A stretch of DNA of 64,000 nt from Corynebacterium sp. P3-F1 (GCF_030503635.1 NZ_CP129965.1:930001-994000), one strand, 5' to 3'; numbered from the stretch's first letter, positions 45,040 through 55,079 are shown. Translations and numbers: made by a program. Notes: a model not told the origin generated them from the letters alone.

Positions 45040-45696
45040 CTAGATCTCGACGCTCTCCGGGCCCTCGTTCCGCGACGGCACCGGCTCCTCCCCGGTTTCG
45101 GAGTACACGCGCGGGTGCAAGGTGCCCACATACGGCAGGTCGCGGTAGCGCTCGGCATAGTCGAGGCCGTAGCCGATGACGAACTCGTTGGGGATGTCGA
45201 AGCCCACGTCGAGCAGGTCGATTTTCGCCGTCTGCACCTCCGGCTTACGCAGCAGGGTGATCACGTTGAGGCTCTTCGGCTGGCGGCCCGACAGGTTCTT
45301 CAGCAGCCAGGACAGCGTCAGGCCCGAATCGATAATGTCCTCCACCACGAGCACATCGCGGCCGGAAATCTCCTTGTCCAGATCCTTCATGATACGCACG
45401 ACGCCCGAGCTGGTCGTCGAGTTGCCGTAGCTGGACACGGCCATGAACTCCACCTCGGACGGGATGGACAGAGCACGAGCGAAATCGGTGAGGAAGTACA
45501 CCGCGCCCTTGAGCACGCACACCAAGACGAGGTCGTCTTCCGCATCGCGGTAGAGCTCGGAGACCTTGTCCGCCATCTCCTGGATGCGCTCTTTCAGCTC
45601 ATCCTCCGGGATGAGGATCGCTTCGACGTCATCGCCGTAGCGGTGCGCCGGGACATCGAAATTTTTGCTTTCGCTCAGCCTCGTTCCATCAGCCAT
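45040..45696 (-). CDS. hpt: Hypoxanthine phosphoribosyltransferase
   Basis: Purine salvage enzyme making IMP or GMP from the base and PRPP. 218 residues from ATG 45696. The PRPP loop VLVVEDIIDSGLTLSWLL (catalytic Asp), VCVLKGAVYFLTDFAR, and VGFDIPNEFVIGYGLDYAERYRDL are the family landmarks. The tilS-hpt-ftsH order is widely conserved. The 22 extra open codons upstream (start GTG/ATG 45762) are Gly/Asp-rich and unlikely. Confidence 0.95.
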   Translation of the reverse strand: MADGTRLSESKNFDVPAHRYGDDVEAILIPEDELKERIQEMADKVSELYRDAEDDLVLVCVLKGAVYFLTDFARALSIPSEVEFMAVSSYGNSTTSSGVVRIMKDLDKEISGRDVLVVEDIIDSGLTLSWLLKNLSGRQPKSLNVITLLRKPEVQTAKIDLLDVGFDIPNEFVIGYGLDYAERYRDLPYVGTLHPRVYSETGEEPVPSRNEGPESVEI

Positions 45697-45748
45697 ACCG
45701 GCTATCTTGCCACGAGTTCGGTTGTGTGCGATGCCCCCGCCCCCACCA

Positions 45749-45865
45749 TCACCCCAGTCCAAGCTGAAGTTTAAGAGTCTCGTCTATTTCCGCCATGAGG
45801 TCCGGCGGCACCATTCCGAGCATGGGACCGATGCGCGTCACATCTTGACGGACCGGCGGGGAGGG
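45749..45865 (-). pseudogene. Possible MazF/PemK-type toxin 3' remnant
   Basis: In the 197-base gap between hpt and tilS the minus strand ends a frame with DVTRIGPMLGMVPPDLMAEI and DETLKLQLGLG, then stop. The pattern R-[IL]-G-x-x-x-G-x(4)-L-x(2)-[IV]-[DE]-x(2)-L-x(3)-LGL is how MazF-type toxins end. Nothing upstream belongs to a complete toxin, since that frame runs into tilS. Weak, short evidence. Confidence 0.3.
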
Positions 45866-45893
45866 GTGGCGTCCGCGGGAAAGCCCGGACAGC

Positions 45894-46859
45894 CTAAGAC
45901 GCGCTGGTGAGCTTGAGAGTTCCGCCGGCTCGAGCGACGCTGAAACCGCCACCAATCGTGACCGGCCCTTGACCATGCCAGTGCCTGCACAGGCGCTCGA
46001 TGTCGGTGAGCTGGGCGCTGCTTGCTGTCAGCGGCTCCCCGGCCACACGCACCCCCTCCTTACGCAGCCACGCGAGGATGCGACGCTGCCGGACGGGCGA
46101 GGGGTCCGCGGCAAGGGCATCGCAGTCGTCTGTGGGACTGAGATCCGTACGTGCTGCAAGGAGTGCCTGGTCCGCCGCGATCCGCTCCGCTGTCCGCGCG
46201 AGTGCCGGCACCGCATCCCCGCCAATGAGGTTGCTCAGGGCGGGAATGATGTCGTGGCGGACGGCGACGCGCCGGTACGCGCGGTCATCATTCATCGGGT
46301 CGTGCCACGGCTCCAACCCCAGCTCATTGCATGCGCCGACGGTGTCTGCGCGGCGGATACCCAGGAACGGGCGGGAGAGGCGGAACGCGTGGGCACCGGT
46401 CTCAAATGAGGACACGGGCGCCATGCCCGCCGGGTTGCCGCGCAGGGCTCCGAGCAGCAGGGTCTCCGCTTGGTCGTCGAGGGTGTGGGCGACCCAGATC
46501 TCGCGGCCGTCTTGGGCGGCGGCGCCGGCGATGGCGGCGTACCGCGCGGTGCGGGCGGCAGCTTCGAGGCTCTCCCCCGGCGCGGTATCGACGGTCACGC
46601 GGACAACATCGGCGGGGACACCGAACCTCTCCGACTGGGCGGCGGCGCGGGCGGCCACATCGGCGGAACCGGGTTGCAGACCGTGGTCCACCACTACAGC
46701 ACGGACATCCTTGCCTTCGGCGGCTGCGGCAGCAACCAGGGCCAAGGAGTCGGGGCCGCCGGAGAGCCCGATAAGGGCGGGGCGAGGAAAGGGGCGGACG
46801 GCGCGTCGGCAAGCGAGAAAGTGCGGCGATTGGCGCGGCCAGAACGGAGTCTGCGGCAT
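45894..46859 (-). CDS. tilS: tRNA(Ile)-lysidine synthetase
   Basis: Modifies the wobble C of tRNA-Ile(CAU) to lysidine so it reads AUA; essential. 321 residues. PP-loop ATP motif LSGGPDSLALVAA near residue 34, VVVDHGLQPGSADVA, and AHTLDDQAETLLLGALRG are clear, with the helical TilS core after them. The C-terminal domain seen in longer TilS is absent, as usual in this lineage. It is preceded by the PBP4-type gene with only five bases between them, hence one transcript. Confidence 0.94.
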   Translation of the reverse strand: MPQTPFWPRQSPHFLACRRAVRPFPRPALIGLSGGPDSLALVAAAAAEGKDVRAVVVDHGLQPGSADVAARAAAQSERFGVPADVVRVTVDTAPGESLEAAARTARYAAIAGAAAQDGREIWVAHTLDDQAETLLLGALRGNPAGMAPVSSFETGAHAFRLSRPFLGIRRADTVGACNELGLEPWHDPMNDDRAYRRVAVRHDIIPALSNLIGGDAVPALARTAERIAADQALLAARTDLSPTDDCDALAADPSPVRQRRILAWLRKEGVRVAGEPLTASSAQLTDIERLCRHWHGQGPVTIGGGFSVARAGGTLKLTSAS

Positions 46860-46864
46860 GGCGG

Positions 46865-48130
46865 CTAGTACCGGCGGAGCGTGGACGCGAATTCGTCCAT
46901 GAGGCGGCGTGCGGTGAGGATGTCGCTGCCGTTGCTGATCATCGCGAACGTGTACACGTTACCAACTTCGGACGTGACGGTGCCCACGAGCGCGGATGTG
47001 CCCGTCAGCGTGCCTGTCTTGGCACGGACCCAGCCCTTGCCGGGGAGGTCGCTGTAGCGCTCGTAGAGCGTGCCGTCGCCGCCGGCGATAGCGAGAGCTG
47101 GGAGCAGTTCGCGGAGCTCGTCGGTGGAGGTGGCGCGGAGCATGACATCGTCAAGCAAGCGCGGCGGGATGAGGTCGAAGCGCGACAGGCCGCTGCTGTC
47201 CGCCAACGTCACGCCGGCGATGTCGAAACCGTGCTCGGTCAGCGTATCCAGCGTGGCCTGCGGCGATGTTCCCCCGCGTGCGCGGGCGACCTCCCGGCCG
47301 ATCGCTTCCGCCATGACGTTGTCGGAGTGCTTCATCATTTCCGGCAGACGCTGCGAGAGCGGCGGGGACTCCACGCTAGCCACCACCTGGCCGTCGGCGG
47401 GCGCGGGACCGAAACCGACAGTCTGCGCACCCACACGGTCCGCGAGCGCCTGAGCCACATCCCGCGCTGGCGTATGGGAACGCGGCACGTCGCCGCTTTC
47501 CTCGCCGCCGAGGCGCGCACCGTGAATCATCGCGGGCTCCATCGGGGCGACGAAGCCGCCGTCGATGTCCTGCAGGTCCCAACCCGGCATCACCGTTTCT
47601 TCGGGCCAGGCTGACGTGTCGATGAACACGGCGGAAGCGGTATCGATCTTTGCGGCGAGATTATCGAGTTTTGCAGGCGTCAACCACACGTCACCTGCAG
47701 CTTTGATGGTCACCGCGTCACCTGCGCGCACAACATCCGTTGTGATCGTCGCGTCCGGTTCAAGCGTGTACAGCGCAGCCGCCGCGGTGAGCACCTTCGT
47801 GGAGCTCGCCGGTTGCAGCGGGTCATTGGAGTCCTGCTCAAAGACCGTGGCTCCCGTCGTGCCGTTGCTCACCCGCACGTGCAGTGTGCCCAACTGCGGG
47901 TTAGCCGCCTGCGCCGACAGCTCCGCGCGCAACTTCGCTTCATCGACGGGCTCCGCCGACGCCGGCTCAACCGGAAACGCCTCCGGCTCCGCCATCGAAT
48001 ACGCCGGCGCATGGTTGAGATCACGCAGCTCCTGCTGCACCCACACGCCGGTGCCCACTGCCCCACCGACAGCAAACACCGCTGCAGCGCCCACGACCCA
48101 CGGCCACACTCGTTTCATCATCGGGGACAA
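46865..48130 (-). CDS. dacB: D-alanyl-D-alanine carboxypeptidase/endopeptidase (PBP4/DacB family)
   Basis: Low-molecular-mass penicillin-binding protein trimming peptidoglycan stem peptides. 421 residues: N-terminal anchor helix ([19 protein letters not shown]), then the serine-protease-like fold with SxxK in [12 protein letters not shown], SxN in [16 protein letters not shown], and KTG in [17 protein letters not shown]. All three catalytic motifs are intact. In mycobacteria the same neighbour of tilS is annotated as a D-Ala-D-Ala carboxypeptidase. The ATG at 48130 is used; Met4/Met5 are equally possible starts. Divergent from ppa. Confidence 0.92.
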   Translation of the reverse strand: MSPMMKRVWPWVVGAAAVFAVGGAVGTGVWVQQELRDLNHAPAYSMAEPEAFPVEPASAEPVDEAKLRAELSAQAANPQLGTLHVRVSNGTTGATVFEQDSNDPLQPASSTKVLTAAAALYTLEPDATITTDVVRAGDAVTIKAAGDVWLTPAKLDNLAAKIDTASAVFIDTSAWPEETVMPGWDLQDIDGGFVAPMEPAMIHGARLGGEESGDVPRSHTPARDVAQALADRVGAQTVGFGPAPADGQVVASVESPPLSQRLPEMMKHSDNVMAEAIGREVARARGGTSPQATLDTLTEHGFDIAGVTLADSSGLSRFDLIPPRLLDDVMLRATSTDELRELLPALAIAGGDGTLYERYSDLPGKGWVRAKTGTLTGTSALVGTVTSEVGNVYTFAMISNGSDILTARRLMDEFASTLRRY

Positions 48131-48503
48131 GCGTAGTGCAGGCTGGCGCTGTGTCTGCCCGGTGGGCGGTTCAAGCGCCTCGAGCTCCAGCGATCAGTCA
48201 GCGGGCATCTCTGACCTGAATAACGACATCATTGGCCACTGCCTCAGCAACACCGGCTTCAATGAAACGGCGAAGAACAACAGGACTTCTTCCACCTCTT
48301 CAAGTGCACCCCGTGCCGTGCGATGTGCGCTTCATTTGAGGTCAGTCCGTTTCAGTTCAATATTCTTCAAACCCCGTCCCCCATTCATGTACATATCGTG
48401 CACACGATTCGCGCACCTACGCTGGACTGAACAGCACGCCACGCACACCCCGCAGGCTACGATGGTGCCCAGACAAAAGCCCCCTCTACGTAAAGGAGCA
48501 ACC
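48131..48503. other. 373-base divergent region between dacB and ppa
   Basis: Besides promoters it holds the small antitoxin-like remnant listed separately. The long plus-strand frame that runs through it from dacB is a shadow: it is antisense to dacB and Ser/Asn-rich. A RBS AAAGGAG at 48491 belongs to ppa. Confidence 0.55.
48198..48299 (-). pseudogene. Possible ribbon-helix-helix antitoxin 3' remnant
   Basis: A short minus-strand frame reads [20 protein letters not shown] then [13 protein letters not shown] and stop. R-S-x-V-[LI]-R-R-[FL]-[IV]-E-A-G is typical of CopG/RHH-type antitoxin helices. A stop codon stands directly before it and no intact start is present. Low-confidence decay product. 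Confidence 0.25.
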
Positions 48504-49040
48504 ATGGCCATTGAAGTCATCATTGAGATCCCCAAGGGTTCCCGCAACAAGTACGAGGTCGACCACGAGTCCGGCCGCGTCTTCCTGGACCGTTACCTGT
48601 TCACACCGATGGCGTACCCGGCGGATTACGGCTTCATCGACAACACCCTCGCGGACGACGGCGACCCGCTGGATGCCCTCGTGATCACCCCGGAGCCGGT
48701 CTTCCCGGGTGTCACGGTGATCGCCCGCCCGATCGGCGTGTTCAAGATGACGGACGAGGCCGGCGGCGACGACAAGCTCCTCTGCGTCATCGACGATGTG
48801 CGTTACGAGTCCTACCAGGACATCGACGACGTCTCCGACTTTGTCAAGGACGAGATCGAGCACTTCTTCGTCCACTACAAGGACCTCGAACCCAACAAGG
48901 AAGTCACCGGTTCCGGCTGGGGCAACAAGGCCGAGGCAGAGAAGATCCTTGAGGAGTCCCTGCAGAACTTCAAGGCCCAGGGCGAGGAGAACTCCCGAGA
49001 GAACCTTGAGGAGACCAAGGACGCCCAGACCAAGAACTAA
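48504..49040 (+). CDS. ppa: Inorganic pyrophosphatase
   Basis: Hydrolyses pyrophosphate and pulls biosynthetic reactions forward. 178 residues from ATG 48504 with AAAGGAG upstream. [46 protein letters not shown] (metal-binding Asp cluster), and KVxD-type [18 protein letters not shown] are all present. The C-terminal ~18 residues ([16 protein letters not shown]) are an acidic extension. Terminated by a strong hairpin 15 bases downstream. Confidence 0.96.
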   Translation: MAIEVIIEIPKGSRNKYEVDHESGRVFLDRYLFTPMAYPADYGFIDNTLADDGDPLDALVITPEPVFPGVTVIARPIGVFKMTDEAGGDDKLLCVIDDVRYESYQDIDDVSDFVKDEIEHFFVHYKDLEPNKEVTGSGWGNKAEAEKILEESLQNFKAQGEENSRENLEETKDAQTKN

Positions 49041-49049
49041 AGTATTCGC

Positions 49050-49060
49050 GCTTATCGACG
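49050..49060 (+). repeat. GCTTATCGACG motif copy (in ppa terminator)
   Basis: Exact copy; its last five bases form the outer end of the ppa terminator stem. Confidence 0.85.
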
Positions 49061-49106
49061 CCCCGTGCGCACCCCACACAACGGTGCCGCGGGGCGTCGG
49101 TGTTTC
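49056..49106 (+). terminator. ppa terminator
   Basis: CGACGCCCCG (49056-49065) pairs perfectly with CGGGGCGTCG (49090-49099), followed by GTGTTTCT. The loop of 24 bases is long. Confidence 0.7.
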
Positions 49107-49112
49107 TCCCCC

Positions 49113-49868
49113 TTACTCAGGCTGATCCACAACCTCCTGCAACTGCCACCCCACTACTGCAAAGCTCACTTCGGCATCAGAACTGCCAGTGTCCCCGATA
49201 CGAGCAATAGTGAGCAACCGCCCAGGCATGGGAACATTGCCCCAGATCTCGGTGGTTTGGGGGAGAGCACCCACGTAGGGTTTGTGCAGATCAGTGACCT
49301 GGTACTTCAGCCACCGGCCACCGGATTCACGGGTCTCCAGATACATGGAGTCGCCCGGTGACAATGACTGATCTCCACCGAGCAGCCGAAAGGCCCCCGT
49401 GTCGGCAGCGTCGCCGGCCAGAACCACGATGTCGCTGGAGGAGGTGCCAGGAAGCACGTAGGGCCGGTTGTCGACGGTGAACGCGCAGGCACGATCGGCG
49501 CTGGAAGACACGATGGCGCCCTCGATAAGTCGGCAGTCCTTGTCCTCGAATTCCGCGGTCATGTCCAGTCCCGGGATCTGCATCTCCACGGGGCGCGACG
49601 GTGGGATCTCCTCCCCCACGTCGAGAGGTTGCTGGGTCGCGAGGTTGGCTTGTTCCTTCCACGCCTTCATTTCGCGGTCGTGCTCGCTGGGCACGCAGGC
49701 GCGGATGAACAGGAGGACGAGCAGGATCAGCAGCAGGACGGCGACCCGGCGACGTCTCCTGTACACGTGCGGGGGTTGGGGTGCGAAGCGCCGCGGGGGC
49801 GCGGCGGGGTGGACACGGGCCGGCGGGGTTCTCCGCGGAGGGTATCCACGCACGTCATCGCCAGCCAT
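49113..49868 (-). CDS. Sortase-fold protein lacking catalytic Cys and His
   Basis: 251 residues: Arg/Pro-rich cytoplasmic start, one helix (VAVLLLILLVLLFIRACV), then an outside domain that lines up with class E/F sortases: MQIPGLDMTAEFED, SDIVVLAGDAADTGAFRLLG, LSPGDSMYLETRESGGRW, GRLLTIARIGDTG. In sortases the second block carries the catalytic His (LAGH) and the last the Cys (TC); here they are LAGD and TIA. The protein therefore keeps the fold without the chemistry, perhaps a binding or scaffold role. A copy of its 3' end lies at 50264-50341. Confidence 0.7.
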   Translation of the reverse strand: MAGDDVRGYPPRRTPPARVHPAAPPRRFAPQPPHVYRRRRRVAVLLLILLVLLFIRACVPSEHDREMKAWKEQANLATQQPLDVGEEIPPSRPVEMQIPGLDMTAEFEDKDCRLIEGAIVSSSADRACAFTVDNRPYVLPGTSSSDIVVLAGDAADTGAFRLLGGDQSLSPGDSMYLETRESGGRWLKYQVTDLHKPYVGALPQTTEIWGNVPMPGRLLTIARIGDTGSSDAEVSFAVVGWQLQEVVDQPE

Positions 49869-49900
49869 AGCAACGACAATAGTTCATCTACACTGGCGCC

Positions 49901-50194
49901 ATGCAGTCAGTACAAGTCACCGAAGTGCCAGAAAACGCCCAGCTTATCGACGTCCGCGAACCCGACGAGTTCTCCGATGTCCACGCCGAAGGCGCCGTGA
50001 ATCTCCCTCTGTCCAATTTCGTCGCACTGGCGGGCCAGATCGATCTGGAGCAGCCGGTTTATGTTATTTGCAAGTCCGGCGGCCGGTCCGTAGAGGCGTC
50101 GCAGTACATCGAGGAAGTCCTCGGCACGGAGGCGATCAATGTGCTCGGCGGGACCCAGGCGTGGGTCAGCGCGGGGCTGCCCACGGCGCAGTAA
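49901..50194 (+). CDS. Single-domain rhodanese-like sulfurtransferase
   Basis: 97 residues, small cytosolic rhodanese fold. Residues QLIDVREPDEFSDVHAEGAVNLPL form the first half; the active loop is VICKSGGRSVEA with the catalytic Cys after VYVI. ATG 49901; divergent from the sortase-fold gene with 32 bases between starts. These proteins move sulfur or protect thiols; the specific partner is unknown. Confidence 0.92.
   Translation: MQSVQVTEVPENAQLIDVREPDEFSDVHAEGAVNLPLSNFVALAGQIDLEQPVYVICKSGGRSVEASQYIEEVLGTEAINVLGGTQAWVSAGLPTAQ
49942..49952 (+). repeat. GCTTATCGACG motif copy
   Basis: Exact copy in the rhodanese gene, sense; Leu-Ile-Asp-Val. Confidence 0.85.
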
Positions 50195-50263
50195 CCACAG
50201 GTAAGCACCAAAAGACACGGGCATGAGCCGGGTCCGCGAGAGGTTGGATCCGGCAGCGGGACG

Positions 50264-50341
50264 CTAGCTATTCAGCTGCGCCTCTTCGGCCGGTACAACG
50301 CCCCGCAGCTGCCAGCCGACCACGGCATCTATCACAACCGC
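50264..50341 (-). pseudogene. Decayed copy of the sortase-fold gene's 3' end
   Basis: Minus strand reads AVVIDAVVGWQLRGVVPAEE then AQLNS and stop; the sortase-fold protein ends VSFAVVGWQLQEVVDQPE. An in-frame stop lies just upstream, so only ~25 codons remain. It indicates an old tandem duplication flanking the rhodanese gene. No other gene is visible in 50195-50456. Confidence 0.5.
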
Positions 50342-50456
50342 TTTTCATACTGGAAAATGGCCCTTCGACGACCTGGTTAACCGCGCCTAGAACCATCCAG
50401 CAAACCGTGATACTCCACCAACCATGGGCGTGACCAACGGATGCTAGATTGGGTTC

Positions 50457-50906
50457 ATGGCTGAAACTCTCGCGCACCCGCTTTTACTGGTCCAGTCCCC
50501 TTCTTTCCAGATCGAGCGCATTCGCCGCGCGACACGGGAAGAAGTGGAGAAGGCCTTGGCGGAGTTCAGCACCACCATGCGCGAGTTCTGGGTGCTCACG
50601 TGCACGCTTGAGCATGCCGCGAGCCAGACTCAGCTCTCGGAGCTTCTCGCGGTCGATGCTTCCGACATGGTTCGCCTGATCGATTCGCTGGAGACGCACG
50701 GTTGGGTCGCCCGTGAACGTGATGCGAAGGATCGCCGGCGCCAGATTGTCGTGCCCACAAAGAAGGGCGCGAAGATGCACACACGGCTCGCTCAAGTGGT
50801 GGCCGACGCGGAGAACCGCGCCCTCGACGCCACGACGACGAAGCAGCTCAAACAGTTGCGCAAGCTGTCCAAGGCCATCATGGCTCCGTCCGCGCCCCAG
50901 CCCTAA
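50457..50906 (+). CDS. MarR-family transcriptional regulator
   Basis: 149 residues with the winged-helix MarR arrangement: helical start, TQLSELLAVDASDMVRLIDS as the recognition region, LETHGWVARERDAKDRRRQIVVPTKKG as the wing, and a C-terminal dimerisation helix. Monocistronic with its own terminator. Target genes and ligand cannot be read from sequence; no palindrome stands out directly before the ATG. Confidence 0.9.
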   Translation: MAETLAHPLLLVQSPSFQIERIRRATREEVEKALAEFSTTMREFWVLTCTLEHAASQTQLSELLAVDASDMVRLIDSLETHGWVARERDAKDRRRQIVVPTKKGAKMHTRLAQVVADAENRALDATTTKQLKQLRKLSKAIMAPSAPQP

Positions 50907-50925
50907 ACGCTTTCAGGTACGCGAA

Positions 50926-50965
50926 AAGGGCCCGCCTTAAGCATTGCGCTTATCGACGGGCCCTT
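50926..50965 (+). terminator. MarR-gene terminator with motif in its loop
   Basis: AAGGGCCCG (50926-50934) pairs with CGGGCCCTT (50957-50965). A second small stem TAAGC/GCTTA forms within the loop and uses part of the GCTTATCGACG motif. No long T-run follows. Confidence 0.6.
50948..50958 (+). repeat. GCTTATCGACG motif copy (in terminator)
   Basis: Exact copy spanning the loop and the first bases of the 3' arm of the MarR-gene terminator. Confidence 0.85.
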
Positions 50966-51091
50966 GCTCATCGCATCCCCACCCACCCATATCCTTCTGC
51001 AGGTTCTCCTTCCCATTTCCGGTGTCAACGAACCAGCAGATATATGCATGCGCGCCCTTGCTTGTCGTATCGGGCGCGGAATTAGGTCCAA

Positions 51092-51700
51092 TTATTCACT
51101 GAAATAAGTACTTTTGATCGACGCTATCGTCGCCGGATTGCCCGCTGCACAGACTTTCGCAACTTCGACTGCATCGTCGTACATGCCACGGAGTGCAGCG
51201 AAACCAGAGTCGACAGCCACTGCAGCATTGAGCGGCATGCCCGTCATGAGCATCGTCCGGGCCCGAGCACCACCCACGAGACCAGCAAGTTCGGCCGCCA
51301 GGCCAGGCGGAACGGGAACGCCCATCTTCGCCACTGGAATGGCGAACCGCGCAGACGGCGCCACCACGCGGATATCGCACGCCCCCGCCAACATCGCGCC
51401 GGCACCGATCGCAGGGCCATTCACGTACGCCACCACGGCTTTCTCAGCGCCGCGGATCATGTCCACCACGCGCTTGAGCGACGGGTAGATCCCGGCGGGA
51501 TCACCGGCCGATAGATCAGCACCAGCAGAAAAGGCGGAGCCGGCTCCGGTAAGGAGGACAGAGGAGGCGTCGATAAGCGCGCGCTCCAGCTCCCCCTCGA
51601 GCGCAACGAGCAATTCTTCGCTCAGCGCGTTACGTTTTTCATCGCGGCTGAGAGTCAGCGCGACGATGCCGTCGGCGGGGCGGGTGACGTTGATCAGCAC
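51092..51700 (-). CDS. Enoyl-CoA hydratase/isomerase-family protein, short
   Basis: Crotonase fold. About 202 residues from GTG 51700, which follows a TAGTGT -10 at leaderless distance; the open frame before it is not protein-like. Oxyanion-hole motifs GAGSAFSAGADLSAGD and AVVAYVNGPAIGAGAMLAGACDI are present, with IPVAKMGVPVPPGL after them. It is ~55 residues shorter than normal (255-260), stopping before the C-terminal trimerisation helices, and the usual catalytic Glu region is not obvious. Physiological substrate unknown. Confidence 0.82.
   Translation of the reverse strand: MLINVTRPADGIVALTLSRDEKRNALSEELLVALEGELERALIDASSVLLTGAGSAFSAGADLSAGDPAGIYPSLKRVVDMIRGAEKAVVAYVNGPAIGAGAMLAGACDIRVVAPSARFAIPVAKMGVPVPPGLAAELAGLVGGARARTMLMTGMPLNAAVAVDSGFAALRGMYDDAVEVAKVCAAGNPATIASIKSTYFSE
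51568..51578 (-). repeat. GCTTATCGACG motif copy
   Basis: Exact copy in the enoyl-CoA hydratase gene, sense; Leu-Ile-Asp-Ala. Confidence 0.85.
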
Positions 51701-51707
51701 AGTGTTG

Positions 51708-51713
51708 ACACTA
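51708..51713 (-). promoter_or_regulatory. -10-like box of the enoyl-CoA hydratase gene
   Basis: TAGTGT on the minus strand ends seven bases before GTG 51700, indicating a leaderless mRNA. Confidence 0.4.
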
Positions 51714-51795
51714 GGCCCCCCGGATAGGGCGCACAACGGTAACGCGAGATTTCGCGCGGAGGGGCCGGGACGAAAACGTTGGCACCAAAGAAGAA

Positions 51796-51825
51796 CGCCT
51801 AGGAGCAAGCAACTGCTCCTAGGCG
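51796..51825 (-). terminator. ppk2 terminator
   Basis: CGCCTAGGAGCA and TGCTCCTAGGCG form a perfect 12-base stem with loop agcaac; on the minus strand TTCTTCTTT follows. It lies 20 bases after the ppk2 stop. Confidence 0.8.
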
Positions 51826-51844
51826 CATTCTCAGGCTGCGGCGA

Positions 51845-52738
51845 CTAGTCCCCGATCTGGTCGCGGCCGCGCTTGACAATCAGCGGGTCCGGCTCCCCCA
51901 CCACGTCGTGGTCCTTGTTCGTGTACTCGAACTTGGACAAGATGTAACGCATCGCGTTGATGCGGGCACGCTTCTTGTCGTTAGACTTGATGGTCACCCA
52001 CGGGGATTCGTCTGTGTCCGTGTAGCGGAACTGCTCCTCCTTCGCGCGGGTGTAGTCGTCCCACTTGTCCAGGGAGGCGAGGTCCATCGGCGACAGCTTC
52101 CACTGGCGCACCGGGTCCACCTGGCGGATGGCAAAGCGGGTGCGCTGCTCCTTGCGCGTCACGGAGAACCAGAACTTGGTCAAAGAAATGCCCGAGCCGA
52201 GAATCATGTTCTCCAGCATGGGCACCTCACGCAGGAACTCCGCGTGCTGCGACTCGGTGCAGAAGCCCATCACACGCTCCACACCAGAGCGGTTGTACCA
52301 GGAACGGTCAAAGAAAACGATCTCGCCACCAGCCGGGAAGTGCTCGATATAGCGCTGGAAATACCAGCTCGTGGACTCACGCGGGCTCGGCTTTTCCAGC
52401 GCCACCGTCCGCGCACCGCGCGGGTTCAAGTGCTCGTTGAAACGCTTGATGGTACCGCCCTTACCTGCGGCATCGCGGCCCTCAAAGATAATGATGTGAC
52501 GCTGACCCGTGTCCTTCGTCCAGTTCTGCCACTTCAGCAGCTCAATCTGCAGCGCACGCTTCACCTTCTCGTACTCGTCGCGCGTCATGCGCTCGTCATA
52601 CGGGTAGTTCTCACGCCACGTCTGGATCGGAGTGCCGTCCGGCATCAGCAGCGTCGGGTCGTCCTCGTCCGTGTCATCGACGTAGTAGCCTTCGGTTTCC
52701 GTCAGATCGATCAAGGGCATGTCATCGTCATTTGCCAT
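51845..52738 (-). CDS. ppk2: Polyphosphate kinase 2
   Basis: Phosphorylates nucleotides with polyphosphate or the reverse. 297 residues. Walker A FEGRDAAGKGGTIKRF, the basic lid LEKPSPRESTSWYFQRYIEH, and Walker B VFFDRSWYNRSGVERVMGF mark a one-domain PPK2 of the class I kind (NDP-using in C. glutamicum). The N-terminal ~35 residues are acidic (LTETEGYYVDDTDEDD). A -10 box directly before the ATG suggests leaderless expression; a strong terminator follows. Confidence 0.94.
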   Translation of the reverse strand: MANDDDMPLIDLTETEGYYVDDTDEDDPTLLMPDGTPIQTWRENYPYDERMTRDEYEKVKRALQIELLKWQNWTKDTGQRHIIIFEGRDAAGKGGTIKRFNEHLNPRGARTVALEKPSPRESTSWYFQRYIEHFPAGGEIVFFDRSWYNRSGVERVMGFCTESQHAEFLREVPMLENMILGSGISLTKFWFSVTRKEQRTRFAIRQVDPVRQWKLSPMDLASLDKWDDYTRAKEEQFRYTDTDESPWVTIKSNDKKRARINAMRYILSKFEYTNKDHDVVGEPDPLIVKRGRDQIGD

Positions 52739-52745
52739 GCCCGCT

Positions 52746-52751
52746 AGTTTA
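52746..52751 (-). promoter_or_regulatory. -10 box of ppk2 inside a palindrome
   Basis: TAAACT on the minus strand matches TANANT and ends seven bases before the ppk2 ATG, a leaderless spacing. It is embedded in CCCGCTA-GTT-TAGCGGG (52740-52756), a perfect palindrome that could serve as operator. Confidence 0.55.
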
Positions 52752-52895
52752 GCGGGGGTCGCGCCCCACCGCTTGGCCTAACGCAGCCACTTCATCGAGG
52801 TTTCGGCGCTCCTCCATGCCCAGCATCAGACCGAGCCGCGGAATGGAGAAATCCCGCCTCCGGCCCCTCAGGTAGTGAAGCCGGATGAGTTTCAA
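52749..52895 (-). pseudogene. MerR-family regulator remnant
   Basis: A 48-codon minus-strand frame from TTG 52895 reads IRLHYLRGRRRDFSIPRLG then LMLGMEERRNLDEVAALGQA. This is the pattern of the middle of MerR regulators (…RLHFIRRARELGFSLEEI…). The HTH before it is missing. It ends in the ppk2 promoter palindrome. Confidence 0.4.
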
Positions 52896-53010
52896 AATTC
52901 AGTGACAGCCCGGCCGACTTAAGCCCCCCTCTCTTGCCTCCCGTATGGGGTAGACCAGCCACGCGGTTGCGGCTTACGGCCCCATCGGCCCCACGCACAA
53001 ACGCGAAGCA

Positions 53011-53041
53011 GCCCCTCCAGTTCGAAAGGAACTGGAGGGGC
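53011..53041 (-). terminator. groEL terminator
   Basis: GCCCCTCCAGTTC and GAACTGGAGGGGC are perfectly complementary (13-base stem, loop GAAAG), 25 bases after the groEL stop. Confidence 0.8.
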
Positions 53042-53048
53042 AAGGATT

Positions 53049-53059
53049 CGTCGATAAGC
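53049..53059 (-). repeat. GCTTATCGACG motif copy (intergenic)
   Basis: Exact copy between the groEL stop and its terminator, flanked by ATTCG/CGAAT that can pair across it. Confidence 0.85.
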
Positions 53060-53065
53060 GAATGC

Positions 53066-54852
<1,787 letters not shown>

Positions 54853-54860
54853 AGCCAGTT

Positions 54861-54887
54861 TTAGCAGTGCGAGGCTACGAGTGCAAG
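54861..54887. promoter_or_regulatory. Second, degenerate CIRCE-like element
   Basis: TTAGCAGTG-N9-GAGTGCAAG, 14 of 18 positions with the correct nine-base spacing, eight bases from the first element. May help cooperative HrcA binding. Confidence 0.55.
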
Positions 54888-55079
54888 GTCGGAATGAAGA
54901 GCTGAGAGCTCACCGCCGCAGCCCTGCAGGGCCGCACCTGGCAACCCGCACAGATTTTCCATTAGCGGTCATCTCCTGGAGCAGGAATTTCCAGACCAAC
55001 AGCAGCCTCCGCCAAGCAGAGGGGCACAATTGGCTATAAAGGAACAAGAAGCACACGTACCACTAGTGGGAGTTCACTC

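Larger units (their letters stand above)
52739..53065. other. 327-base gap between ppk2 and groEL
   Basis: Contains the ppk2 promoter palindrome, a MerR-like remnant, the groEL terminator and one GCTTATCGACG copy, all listed separately. Nothing else recognisable in 52896-53010. Confidence 0.6.

Noticed and set aside
47565..49040. One long plus-strand frame spanning dacB antisense and ppa
   Set aside because: Its first part is antisense to the intact dacB and Ser/Thr/Asn-biased; only the ppa part from ATG 48504 is protein-like.
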